From CAYUZU01 sp964448675 (GTDB lineage: Bacteria; Planctomycetota; Phycisphaerae; UBA1845; Fen-1342): a DNA stretch of 64,000 bases. A program made the position numbers and the translations under genes. The notes beneath the pieces are model-generated. The model saw only the letters and a program-made list of their open reading frames with translations, was not told the origin of the DNA and did no database searches. The stretch spans positions 16,413-80,412 of the forward strand of contig CAYUZU010000024.1 in assembly GCA_964448675.1 (NCBI GenBank), given 5' to 3'. Positions 8,704 through 16,766 of the stretch are shown here, piece after piece. Position 1 is the first letter of the stretch, and each line of letters opens with the position of its first letter.

Positions 8704-9624
8704 GTGCTGACAGAGCATATGCGGATGGATCCGGCGTATCGCGAACGGCTGGCCGCCTGCGGCCTGGACAACGCGCGCGAAGTTCTGGTACGGGTCACGG
8801 GGCGCATTGCGGCGTGGAGTCGCACGACGGACACGCTCCACGTGCCGGCACCGAACGGCTCGCCGGGGTTCTACGTGAAGCGCCATTACTTTCCGCGTTG
8901 GCGCAACCGCTGGCGCGGGGCGATGCGTGGCACGTTCTTCGGCAGGCACCGTGGGCGGGCCGAGTACCTGGCCCTCAACGCGATGCGCCGCGTGGGGGTG
9001 CCGGCGGTGCGAGGGGTGGCCTTCGGCGGGCAGCGCCTGGCGCACTTCCTGACGGCGTGTTTCCTGATTACCGAGGAAGTGCCGGACGCGGTCAACCTCA
9101 CGACGTTTGCGCAGGACGTGGTCGCCGGGCGGCGCCGCCTGAGCCGCGCTTCACGCTGCGCGATGGTCTGTACGCTTGCGCGCCAGCTCGCATACATGCA
9201 CGCCAACGGCGTGTCGCACGGCAACCTGTTCTGGCGCAATATCCTCGTGCGCCACGGTCCGGACGGCCGGCCCGAGTACTTCTTCCTCGACGCCCAGCCA
9301 CTGCGGCCGTGGGAACGCATGCGGTCGCGCGGCAGCTGGTGGGTGCGCGAGCTCGCCCAGGTCACGGTGTCGGCGCTGCCCTTTACCACGCGCGCCGATC
9401 GGCTGCGCTTCTTCCACTGTTATACCGAGCAGAGCAAGCTGACCGCGCCGATCAAGGAGGGCCTGCGACAGATCGAGCACCAGGCCGGGCAGTGGCGGCG
9501 GCACGAAGAGCGCCGCGTCCGCATGAATGGCCTCTTCGAGGGGTGGAATCGCCAACTCGCCGAGGAACTGCATCGCCTGCGGCACGGCGGCCCAATCGCG
9601 ACGATTGCGGAGCCCGGGGCATGA
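8704..9624 (+). CDS. WaaP/InaA-family LPS kinase-like protein with altered catalytic loop
   Basis: 306 residues from a GTG at 8704 that follows AGGAG by 11 bases; ATG codons at 8719 and 8725 are alternatives. The protein-kinase-like fold of LPS core kinases is recognisable: ATP-binding Lys in YVKRHYFP, the catalytic-loop region SHGNLFWRNILV near residue 172, and a metal-binding Asp in FFLDAQPL. The catalytic Asp expected in H-(R/G)-D is Asn here (HGN), so phosphotransfer may be weak or lost, leaving a possible partner or regulatory role for the intact kinase that follows. The stop overlaps the next ATG as ATGA. Confidence 0.75.
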   Translation: MLTEHMRMDPAYRERLAACGLDNAREVLVRVTGRIAAWSRTTDTLHVPAPNGSPGFYVKRHYFPRWRNRWRGAMRGTFFGRHRGRAEYLALNAMRRVGVPAVRGVAFGGQRLAHFLTACFLITEEVPDAVNLTTFAQDVVAGRRRLSRASRCAMVCTLARQLAYMHANGVSHGNLFWRNILVRHGPDGRPEYFFLDAQPLRPWERMRSRGSWWVRELAQVTVSALPFTTRADRLRFFHCYTEQSKLTAPIKEGLRQIEHQAGQWRRHEERRVRMNGLFEGWNRQLAEELHRLRHGGPIATIAEPGA

Positions 9625-10475
9625 CGCGTGCTGCGGCGATCGAGGAAGACTGGCAGGCGCGGCTGAGCGCGGCCGGCCTGCCCGACGCCGCGGCACTGCT
9701 GGCGCACGCGCCGCCCGACGGCTTCGCGGGCCAGTGGGAGGCACTGGTCAAGCCCGGGCTGGGCGGGCGCGAGCGCTGGCGCTGGCTGCCGTCTGCGCAG
9801 GCCGATGCGCCGGTCTACGTGAAGCGCTATCTCAGCACGCCCCTGAAGCAGCAGGTGGACCGCATCAATCGCCAGCGCGCGCGGCGCAGCCGGGCCTGGT
9901 GGGAGTATCACCAGTCGATCGAGCTGCGGCGGCGTTACGTGCCGGTGGTGCGGGCGATCGGCTATGCCGAGGAGATGCGCTCGCTGTACGAGCGACGCAG
10001 CGCGGTGCTGTTCGAGAAAGTCGCCGGCGACGCGTTCGATCGGGTCTGGCCGCAGCTGGTCGCCGCGCGGTCGCCGTGGACCCGCGGCGCCGCCCGTCAC
10101 GAGTTGACGCGCTGTCTGGCCCGCTTCGTGTCGGCGTTTCATCAAACCGGGATGTGTCACCGCGATCTGTACCTGTGCCACATTTTCCTCGACGTGGCGG
10201 CCGACGCGGCGCACCCGCCCCGTTTCACCCTGATCGACCTGGCGCGGACGCACCGGCCGCGGCTGCGTCGCACGCGCTGGATCATCAAGGACCTGTCACA
10301 GCTCGACTGCTCCGCGCGCCAGATCGGCGCCACGCGTTCCGATCGATTGCGCTTTCTCGTGGCCTACCTCGGCCTGCTGCCGGATGCGCCGCGGGTGCGC
10401 TTCTACGCGCGCCGCGTCGTTCGCAAGAGCGATGCCATCCTGCGCCGCATCGCCCGCAAGAGCAGCCGGCCATGA
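9621..10475 (+). CDS. waaP: WaaP/RfaP-like LPS core kinase
   Basis: 284 residues. WaaP enzymes phosphorylate heptose I of the LPS inner core using ATP in the cytoplasm. The catalytic loop CHRDLYLCHIFLD near residue 180 closely parallels the HRDCYICH loop of enterobacterial WaaP, with the catalytic Asp present; ATP-binding Lys lies in VYVKRYL and the metal-binding Asp in LIDLARTHRP. It begins inside the stop of the preceding paralogue (ATGA) and its own stop overlaps the next start the same way, so the three genes are translationally coupled. Sugar specificity cannot be read from sequence. Confidence 0.8.
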   Translation: MTRAAAIEEDWQARLSAAGLPDAAALLAHAPPDGFAGQWEALVKPGLGGRERWRWLPSAQADAPVYVKRYLSTPLKQQVDRINRQRARRSRAWWEYHQSIELRRRYVPVVRAIGYAEEMRSLYERRSAVLFEKVAGDAFDRVWPQLVAARSPWTRGAARHELTRCLARFVSAFHQTGMCHRDLYLCHIFLDVAADAAHPPRFTLIDLARTHRPRLRRTRWIIKDLSQLDCSARQIGATRSDRLRFLVAYLGLLPDAPRVRFYARRVVRKSDAILRRIARKSSRP

Positions 10476-11620
10476 ACGTCGCGCTGGTGCAGGAGTTCGT
10501 CGATCTGCGCCGCGGCGGGGCCGAGACCGCCACCCTCGAGATGGCCCGCCACCTGGCGCAGCTGGGCCTCGCCGTCACGATCATCTGCCGGCAGGAGTCC
10601 GGCGCGGTACCAGAGATTGACGGCGTGCGCATTCTGCCCGTGGCCGTCCGCGGGCTGACGCGTATCGGCCGGACCTATCGTTTCATGAAGGCGATCAGCG
10701 CGATCTGTCGTCGCGAGCGGTTCGATATCGTGCATGCCATCACGCCGTGTCTCCACGCGAACATCTATCAGCCGCGCGGGGGCACCTATCGCGAGACCGT
10801 CGAGCGCACGCTCGCGTCGACGCGGCCGGGCCTGCTGCGCAGCCTGCGGCGCCTGGGCCGGCTGTTCAACCTGCGGCAGCGCTTCCTGATGCGCCTGGAG
10901 GAGTACCTGCTCGGCAAGTACGGCGGGCGCATCCTGGTGGCTGCCATCTCCGACTACGTTCGCAACCAGGTGCTCGCCTACCCCGACGTGCCGCCGGAGC
11001 GCGTGCGCGTCGTCTTCAACGGTGTCGACCCGCCCGCGATCGACCCGGACGATCGGGCGGCATTGCGGCGCGAGGTCGGTGTGGCCGATGACGACAAGCT
11101 CGTGCTCTTCGTCGCTCACAACTTCAAGCTCAAGGGGCTGGCGACTGCGCTGCGGGCGGCGGCGGTCGGGGACGCGGACTGGACGTTGGCGGTTGCGGGC
11201 CGGGGGGCGGCCGGCGGGTACCAGCGGCTGGCGCAACGCCTGGGGCTCGCCGAGCGCGTGCGCTTCGTCGGCACCGATACGCCGATGCAGCGCTGGTACG
11301 CGGCCGCCGACGTGCTGGCCCACCCGACCTGGTACGATCCCTGCAGTCGCGTGGTGCTCGAGGCGCTCACGGTCGGTTTGCCGGTGGTGACGACGCGCTA
11401 CAACGGGGCGGCCGAGGTCATGGAGCCCGGCCGGCACGGCGCGATCATCGACGATCCTCGTGACCATCGCGGTCTTGCCGGCGCAATCGGGCGGGCCATG
11501 CAGCCGGAGGTTCGCGCGGCCTGCCAGGCGGACGCCCCGCGCATGCGTGATCGGCTGTCGATGGCCCGCCACACGCGTGAGCTCAAGGCGCTCTACGACG
11601 AAGTGCTTGCCAGCCGCTAA
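10472..11620 (+). CDS. Glycosyltransferase family 4 (LPS core/O-antigen type)
   Basis: 382 residues of two Rossmann domains (GT-B). The N-terminal FVDLRRGGAETATLEMARHL is the acceptor-side Gly-rich loop, HNFKLKGL sits at the start of the C-terminal domain, and DPCSRVVLEALTVGLPVV with the following NGAAEVM is the sugar-nucleotide E-X7-E type motif. WaaG-like enzymes have the same layout, so transfer of a hexose to the LPS core is plausible given the WaaF and kinase neighbours. ATGA overlap with the kinase upstream; the TAA overlaps the stop of the convergent gene at 11617. Confidence 0.8.
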   Translation: MNVALVQEFVDLRRGGAETATLEMARHLAQLGLAVTIICRQESGAVPEIDGVRILPVAVRGLTRIGRTYRFMKAISAICRRERFDIVHAITPCLHANIYQPRGGTYRETVERTLASTRPGLLRSLRRLGRLFNLRQRFLMRLEEYLLGKYGGRILVAAISDYVRNQVLAYPDVPPERVRVVFNGVDPPAIDPDDRAALRREVGVADDDKLVLFVAHNFKLKGLATALRAAAVGDADWTLAVAGRGAAGGYQRLAQRLGLAERVRFVGTDTPMQRWYAAADVLAHPTWYDPCSRVVLEALTVGLPVVTTRYNGAAEVMEPGRHGAIIDDPRDHRGLAGAIGRAMQPEVRAACQADAPRMRDRLSMARHTRELKALYDEVLASR

Positions 11621-13086
11621 TCCAACTCGATCGAGAAGCGCTGCCGGGCCTTGTCGCGGCGCTCGCCATAGGTGCGTTCGATCTCCTTGCGCGGGACGCG
11701 CTGCACGACCAGGCCGCCCGCGACGAGGCGCACCAGCGTGCCGCGCGCGTCGGTGTACATCACGCTCGCTCGATCAATGAGGCCCTCGCGCAGCTCGAAC
11801 GCGTAGGCCGGCTCGTCGAACCCCGGCACGCGCTTCCGCCCGGTCGGCGCCACCGTCTGCGAGATGAGCGAGCGCGTCTCCGGGTTGTACGTCGCGAAGG
11901 CGTGGGGTTTCTGCTCGGCCGACAGCAGCAGCCCCGGCGCGACCCGCATCCAAGCCAGGTCCAGGTAGACCGGCCCGGTCTCCAGCGGCTTGCCCGGGTC
12001 CGGCAGGCTGGTGTCCAGGTTTGTGGTGAAGCTCGCGTACAGCACGTTCTCCTTGCGGATGGCCTGGTTCGTCTTGACCAGCAGCCGCTGCGGCTCGACA
12101 TCCGGCGCCGGGATTTGCGTGGTGCGCTTCTCGATCAGTTCGTTCTGTCCGTCGAAACTGCTGAACAGGTCGAAGCGCGTGTAGCGCACCGTGCCGTCGT
12201 CCGCGAAGCGCCACGACCGCTCGCGCACCCGCAGGCCCTCGCGCACGTCGCGGAACTTGGCCCCCGGATCGGTGAACTCGTGTGTCTCCCGCGAGACCCG
12301 CCGGCGCAGGTAACCGATGCCCTTGTCGCCGAGCCGCATCTCGTAGTAGTGCTCCTCGTCATCCAGGCGCACGTTGGCGCCCTGGGCGCGCAGCCGGCGG
12401 ATCAGCTTGCGGCCGCGCTCGAACGCCTCGCCGAGGCGCTCGACCTCGAGCGGGTCGTAATCGATGCGCAGCGACCGGGCGATGTGCTCGAATTCCTGGC
12501 GCAGCTGCCGCTGGCCGGCTTCGTCGCGCACCGTGCCGGTATAGACGAACACCCACACCGTGCCGGGATCGAACGGAACGCACAGTGTGTGCGTGCGCGC
12601 CTGGGCGGCGCCGATCTTGGTCGCGTAGGTCAGCAACGCACCGACCCGGTCTCCGGTGCCTTTCCATGGCTCCCACGCGAGTGCCACCTCGCCCTCATCC
12701 GTCTTGATCGGGTCGGCCGAGTCGGCCAGGGCCCGGCCGAAGTCCTCGACCCAGTCCTCGAATTCCGGGAACACGACCCGCGCAGGCTTGTCGTCGGTCG
12801 CGGGGATCTCGACTGGCTGGATCCGGAAGATCTGCACTTGCAGGCCGCGCTGCCCGCTCGGTGCCCGGCCGCGCAACAGCCCGATCGCGCCCTTGAACTG
12901 CTGAAACCGTGTCTGGTCGTAGCTCCAGCCAGCCGGGATCTGCATCTCGAAGCCGAAGGCCGCCTCGGTGTAGGTGATCGTGGGCATGTCCGTGGGGTCG
13001 GCCGGCCCGGTTCGCTGGTCGGCACCGGCGCCGGTCACCAGCAGGCCCGCCAGCAGTGCTCCGCATACTCGTCGGAGGAACTTCAT
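11617..13086 (-). CDS. Secreted protein of unknown function
   Basis: 489 residues, no family recognised. A signal peptide (MKFLRRVCGALLAGLL ending near GADQ) is clear. The first 150 residues (GFEMQIPAGWSYDQTR, then FKGAIGLLRG) look like the PsbP/DUF1795-type fold that often starts with F-(I/M)-P-GW. The rest is strand-rich with charged loops. The ATG at 13086 is chosen because it begins the signal peptide and has GAGG nine bases upstream; a further ATG lies five codons upstream. Divergent from the GT2 gene at 13170 and convergent with the LPS operon. Confidence 0.55.
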   Translation of the reverse strand: MKFLRRVCGALLAGLLVTGAGADQRTGPADPTDMPTITYTEAAFGFEMQIPAGWSYDQTRFQQFKGAIGLLRGRAPSGQRGLQVQIFRIQPVEIPATDDKPARVVFPEFEDWVEDFGRALADSADPIKTDEGEVALAWEPWKGTGDRVGALLTYATKIGAAQARTHTLCVPFDPGTVWVFVYTGTVRDEAGQRQLRQEFEHIARSLRIDYDPLEVERLGEAFERGRKLIRRLRAQGANVRLDDEEHYYEMRLGDKGIGYLRRRVSRETHEFTDPGAKFRDVREGLRVRERSWRFADDGTVRYTRFDLFSSFDGQNELIEKRTTQIPAPDVEPQRLLVKTNQAIRKENVLYASFTTNLDTSLPDPGKPLETGPVYLDLAWMRVAPGLLLSAEQKPHAFATYNPETRSLISQTVAPTGRKRVPGFDEPAYAFELREGLIDRASVMYTDARGTLVRLVAGGLVVQRVPRKEIERTYGERRDKARQRFSIELD

Positions 13087-13169
13087 GTCGCGTAACCTCA
13101 ACTGTGCCAGGGATTGGCAGTGTGGTCACAGTTTCGCTACCCTGCGGAACCTGTCAAACGGAGTTTCGC

Positions 13170-14366
13170 GTGGCATTGCTCGCTACATTCGGTTTCGTGA
13201 CCACCCTGTCGTGGGCCTCGGTGTGGTTCTGGCTGCTGTGCCTGATCGCGCTGGTCTGGGCCCGGCGACATCTGGACCTGAACCGGGCCCGGCACGAACC
13301 CATCCTCGGGCCGGCCGACGCCGACCCCGACGCCGTCGTGATGCCCAAGCTGACGATGCTGGTCGCGGCGAAGGACGAAGAGGCGAACATCGGGCGCTGC
13401 CTGGATGGGATTCTTGCGCAGGACTACCCCAACCTCGAGGTGATCGTCGCAAATGACCGCAGCGAAGACGCGACGGGAGCGATCATCAACGACTTCGCCG
13501 CCCGCGACGAGCGCGTCAAAGCGGTGCACGTCTCCCACCTGACCCCCGGCTGGGCGGGAAAGAACCACGCCCTGCACCAGGCCATCGGCCACGCCACCGG
13601 CGAGTTGCTCTGCTTCACCGACGCCGACTGCAGTTTTCACAGCGGCCAATTGCTCCGGGCGGCCGTGTGCTTTGCCCGGCGCGAGGACGTCGATTTCCTG
13701 TCGGTGCTGCCGGAGCTGGAGGCGAAGACCTTCTGGGAGCAGGTGGTGCAACCGCCAGCGGGCGCGATCATGGTCTTCTGGTTTCCGCCGGAGAAAGTGA
13801 ACAATCCCCAATCGCCGCGCGCGTATGCGAACGGGGCGTTCATGCTCATGACCCGAAACGCGTACGACGCCATCGGCGGTCACGATCGCGTGAAGACGGC
13901 GCTGAACGAGGACATGCACTTCGCCCGGCTGGCGAAGCGGGTCGGCGCCCGCCTGCGGGTGATCCGGGGTGGGGGCATGTACAGCGTACGAATGTATGTC
14001 GGGCTGCGGCAGATCTGGAACGGATGGACGCGGATCTTCTATGCGGCGTTCGGCACGTTGCCGCGGCTGATCGTGAGCGTGCTATTTCTGTCGATCTTCA
14101 GCCTGCTGCCCTGGGTGAGCCTGCTGGTGGGCACGTGGCTGCCGGGCATCGGGTCGGCGCTCGGTCTGGCGGGGCTGGCGGCGGTGGTGGCGCAGCAGTC
14201 GGTGCTGTGGCGGTTCTATCGCCTGAGCAACACGCGGCCCGCGTGGGCCCTGAGCTACCCGTTGGGGGCGGCCCTGTGCCTGGCGATGACGCTGAACGCG
14301 ATGACGCGGCACCTGGGGGTGAAGACGCGGTGGCGCGGGACGGCGTACCAGGGGGGCGCGAACTAG
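13170..14366 (+). CDS. Membrane glycosyltransferase family 2
   Basis: 398 residues. An N-terminal membrane segment precedes a GT-A domain: LVAAKDEEANIGRC, the DxD-like metal site in FTDADCSF, and the catalytic-base region LNEDMHFARL, followed by a QIWNGWTR segment in the position of the QxxRW motif. Three to four C-terminal membrane segments follow. The order resembles CrtQ/HpnB-type transferases acting on lipid acceptors. The start is a GTG at 13170 with ACGGAG in good position; an open frame upstream to 13056 crosses the promoter of the divergent gene and is not used. Confidence 0.8.
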   Translation: MALLATFGFVTTLSWASVWFWLLCLIALVWARRHLDLNRARHEPILGPADADPDAVVMPKLTMLVAAKDEEANIGRCLDGILAQDYPNLEVIVANDRSEDATGAIINDFAARDERVKAVHVSHLTPGWAGKNHALHQAIGHATGELLCFTDADCSFHSGQLLRAAVCFARREDVDFLSVLPELEAKTFWEQVVQPPAGAIMVFWFPPEKVNNPQSPRAYANGAFMLMTRNAYDAIGGHDRVKTALNEDMHFARLAKRVGARLRVIRGGGMYSVRMYVGLRQIWNGWTRIFYAAFGTLPRLIVSVLFLSIFSLLPWVSLLVGTWLPGIGSALGLAGLAAVVAQQSVLWRFYRLSNTRPAWALSYPLGAALCLAMTLNAMTRHLGVKTRWRGTAYQGGAN

Positions 14367-14627
14367 CTTGTTCGGGTTTGTTCGGGGCGCTCAGCAGGCG
14401 AAAAAAGACGCCCGGGGCCGCGCTGGGCCGGCTTGTCGCAAGCCCATGTTCGGCAATGTCTTGTGGTGGCAAGGCTGGCATCGTGCGCGGTAACGGCCAA
14501 GCGAAAAACTGTTAAGAATGCGCGCAAATTTCTGACACCGGCCAAAACACAAGTTATAGTTGTCCTTGTGATGGCCAGATCCATCATATTGGACATGGCG
14601 AAAGGAGTCGCAGTTTGTCCACGCCAT
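14367..14627. other. Gene-free stretch before the lexA promoter
   Basis: No gene is supported here. The second half (from about 14500) is clearly richer in A/T than its surroundings, as expected for a regulatory region. Short open frames are present but have no ribosome-binding site or recognisable product. Confidence 0.5.
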
Positions 14628-14656
14628 TTGACATCCGCCAGATGTTAGGTTATTAT
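14628..14656 (+). promoter_or_regulatory. Sigma-70 type promoter of the lexA locus
   Basis: TTGACA at 14628-14633 and TATTAT at 14651-14656 are separated by exactly 17 bases, nearly the full consensus and rare in this GC-rich window. Transcription would start near 14663, give a leader of about 60 bases to the ATG at 14722 and continue into lexA. The -10 box lies inside the palindrome at 14647-14671, so a repressor bound there would block the polymerase. Confidence 0.75.
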
Positions 14657-14671
14657 TCGTACGAATAACCT
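14647..14671. promoter_or_regulatory. Palindromic operator, candidate LexA (SOS) box
   Basis: The site contains a perfect 16-base palindrome TTATTCGTACGAATAA (14653-14668) and an offset inverted repeat AGGTTATT (14647-14654) / AATAACCT (14664-14671). It overlaps the -10 box of the promoter feeding lexA. LexA normally represses its own gene, so LexA is the obvious candidate ligand, though the site differs from both the E. coli CTGT-N8-ACAG and the Gram-positive GAAC-N4-GTTC boxes. Confidence 0.6.
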
Positions 14672-14721
14672 GCGAACATGGTGCAGGTGTCGGCGGTGTG
14701 GCGACGCAAAGGAGTGCGGCA

Positions 14722-15249
14722 ATGTCCACCAAGATTCATCCGCCTGGTCAGTTGTTGTGCGTGTTCGGTCCGGGGGGCGACTATCAGCAGACGGTTCGCG
14801 ACAGCGGGCCCGGCTTGCTCGACGTCGCGACCCAGTCGCTCAACGACGATCAGGAGCGGAGTTTGGGGCATTGTCTCGCGGAGCAATTACATGCGTTTCT
14901 CGCCGCCGATGCGGCTGAGCCTCCCGTCGAGCCGTCGGATGCTCGGGTATGGGGTTCGGCGCAGCGTCCGCTGCCACCCGTGGTGTTCGGGTCGTTAAGC
15001 GCGCATTTGGCGGAGGAATACGATGCCTCGCGGTACGAAGAATCGGTCGTCATCCCTGACGCCGAAGCAGCTCCGGGTGCTCACGTTCATTCGGGACTTC
15101 ACGCACGCCCACGGGTACGCGCCCACCATGCAGGAGCTGGCGGACGAGTTCGGCGTCAGCAAGGTGACCGTGTTCGAACACATCGCCGCCCTGCAGAGGA
15201 AGGGCTTTCTCGAGCGATCCCGACACAAGGCACGCTCTTTGCAACTTAG
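14722..15249 (+). CDS. Possible small gene between the SOS-type promoter and lexA (overlaps lexA out of frame)
   Basis: The ATG at 14722 is preceded by AAAGGAG at seven bases, one of the strongest ribosome-binding sites in the window, and is the first start after the promoter at 14628. The frame runs 100 codons before lexA begins and then 75 more codons out of frame inside lexA (stop at 15249). The first 100 codons favour G/C at third positions like real genes nearby; the part inside lexA looks like a shadow. No similarity is recognised. It may be a true leader protein, or a remnant whose translation feeds ribosomes to the lexA start. Confidence 0.35.
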   Translation: MSTKIHPPGQLLCVFGPGGDYQQTVRDSGPGLLDVATQSLNDDQERSLGHCLAEQLHAFLAADAAEPPVEPSDARVWGSAQRPLPPVVFGSLSAHLAEEYDASRYEESVVIPDAEAAPGAHVHSGLHARPRVRAHHAGAGGRVRRQQGDRVRTHRRPAEEGLSRAIPTQGTLFAT

Positions 15250-15649
15250 CGACAACATCGCTTTTCCCGACGAGCGTCCTACCTGTCTGCCACTCGCCGG
15301 CACCATCGCCGCCGGCGCACCGATCGAAGCGATCGAGGACCGCGAGGTGCTCGACCTGGAGGAGGTCTTCGCCTCGTCCCACGAGCGGTTCGTCCTGCGC
15401 GTCCGCGGCGACAGCATGATCGAGGACAACATCTGCGACGGCGATTTCGTCGTGATCGAACGGCGCGACACCGCCCGCGATGGCGAGACGGTCGTCGCGT
15501 TGCTGGATGATGGCGAGGCCACGCTCAAGCGCCTCTATCGCCACAAGAACGGCATTCGCCTGCAGCCCGCCAACCCCGCGTACGAGCCGCTCATCGTGCA
15601 GGACGTCAAGATCCAGGGCGTCGTCGTCGGTGTCGTGCGGCGGTACTGA
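15023..15649 (+). CDS. lexA: LexA SOS-response repressor
   Basis: 208 residues. LexA represses DNA-damage genes and cleaves itself when stimulated by RecA filaments. The N-terminal winged helix-turn-helix (LTPKQLRVLTFIRDF, then TMQELADEFGVSKVTVFEHI) is clear. The cleavage site Ala92-Gly93 is in LPLAGT, the nucleophile Ser131 in GDSMIED, and the general base Lys169 in EATLKR, so it should be active. The ATG follows GGAGGAA at a good distance. The promoter with overlapping palindrome at 14628-14671 suggests autoregulation. Length is standard for the family. Confidence 0.95.
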   Translation: MPRGTKNRSSSLTPKQLRVLTFIRDFTHAHGYAPTMQELADEFGVSKVTVFEHIAALQRKGFLERSRHKARSLQLSDNIAFPDERPTCLPLAGTIAAGAPIEAIEDREVLDLEEVFASSHERFVLRVRGDSMIEDNICDGDFVVIERRDTARDGETVVALLDDGEATLKRLYRHKNGIRLQPANPAYEPLIVQDVKIQGVVVGVVRRY

Positions 15650-15662
15650 CGCCGCCTCATGC

Positions 15663-15681
15663 CACGGCTCCATGAGCCGTG
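15663..15681. repeat. Dispersed hairpin repeat, copy 1 (after lexA)
   Basis: CACGGCTC-CAT-GAGCCGTG, a perfect 8-base stem with a 3-base loop, 13 bases after the lexA stop. The same stem occurs at 30102-30120 and, with one mismatch, at 54355-54373. There is no T-run, so it is not a standard intrinsic terminator, but it could protect mRNA ends. Confidence 0.7.
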
Positions 15682-15752
15682 CATTGGCAGCGCACGGGAC
15701 GATCCAAGCGTCGCAGCCCGCCACGATACCTTCGTTTCGCGTTTCTCATTGA

Positions 15753-16766
15753 TCATTCCGCAGTGTCGGGAAGCGCCCCGGCGCCACGACGCCCGAGCAG
15801 TGCGTCTCGGCGCTCGTCTTTCGGCCGGTGCTTCCAGCGGCGGTGCATCCACAGGTATTGCTCCGGGTGGCGGCGGATGGCGCTCTCCATCGCGTTCGAG
15901 AACGCCTGCGTTACCCAGCGCAGCGGATCGTCCTGGGTGTCCCACTCCTCCGGCTGAATGATCCGCTCGACCTCCAGCCGATAGTGCATGCCACGCCGCA
16001 CCCGGGCCGCGTGACCGACGACAACTGGCACGCGTTTCTGCATCGCCAGCAGCCCGATGGACTTGTACGTCGACGCCTTGCGGTTGAAGAAGTCGACGAA
16101 CATTCCCTTGCGGCCGGCGTCCTGGTCGCCGATGAAGCACAGCGCGCCGCCGCGATCGATCACGTCGCCCGCCACCGCCGACACGCCCTTCTTGTAGAGC
16201 AGCGAGAGCCCGCTGGCCTCGCGCGACCGGACCAGGTAGCGATTGACGAGTGGGTTGTCCATCGGCCGCATGATCGCGGTCAACGGCAGCCCCAGCCGAC
16301 AGATCGTGCAGCCCAGCAACTCGTAGTTGCCGAAGTGGGCGGTGACCATGACGACGCCGCGGTCGGAAAGCAGTTCGCGCAGCGCCGGTCCGAGCGTGCC
16401 CAGTTCGACATGGCGCGACCATGACCACGGCGAGATCAGCCGCTGGGTCATGGTGAGCTCGACCAGGTAGAGTTGAGCGAAGTGTTCGAACGAGCGGCGG
16501 GCGATGCGACGGAGCTGTCGGTCGTCGTAGCGGTCACCGAGCGCCGGCCGCAGATTGTCCATCGCCCGATCGCGATGCCGCTTCACGAGGGCCCACCAGA
16601 TGCGTCCCATGAGCCGCGCGGTGCGCAGATTCGTCTCGACTGGAAAGCAGCCGATCAGAACCGTCCACAGGCGCAGGGCGGCGTATTCGCCCAGGCGCTG
16701 CAGCGCGACGCGCAGCGTCGGCGCTTCCGTAGTGCGCAACAGCGGTTGGGTCAGTGCTTGGAGCAT
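15753..16766 (-). CDS. LpxL/HtrB-family lipid A (or phospholipid) acyltransferase
   Basis: 337 residues. LpxL-type enzymes add secondary acyl chains to lipid A precursors at the inner membrane. The catalytic HX4E box is in TAHFGNYE, GDQDAGRKGMFVDFF is the conserved substrate-binding stretch, and the C-terminal QYLWMHRRWKHRP is the family signature. An N-terminal hydrophobic stretch anchors it. The ATG at 16766 shares its first base with the TGA of the upstream GT83 gene (TGATG), and a GTG lies one codon before. The link to an ArnT-like transferase supports a role in lipid A assembly. Confidence 0.85.
   Translation of the reverse strand: MLQALTQPLLRTTEAPTLRVALQRLGEYAALRLWTVLIGCFPVETNLRTARLMGRIWWALVKRHRDRAMDNLRPALGDRYDDRQLRRIARRSFEHFAQLYLVELTMTQRLISPWSWSRHVELGTLGPALRELLSDRGVVMVTAHFGNYELLGCTICRLGLPLTAIMRPMDNPLVNRYLVRSREASGLSLLYKKGVSAVAGDVIDRGGALCFIGDQDAGRKGMFVDFFNRKASTYKSIGLLAMQKRVPVVVGHAARVRRGMHYRLEVERIIQPEEWDTQDDPLRWVTQAFSNAMESAIRRHPEQYLWMHRRWKHRPKDERRDALLGRRGAGALPDTAE

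Noticed and set aside
14433..14648. 71-codon open frame before lexA
   Set aside because: It crosses the promoter and has no ribosome-binding site or protein-like pattern.
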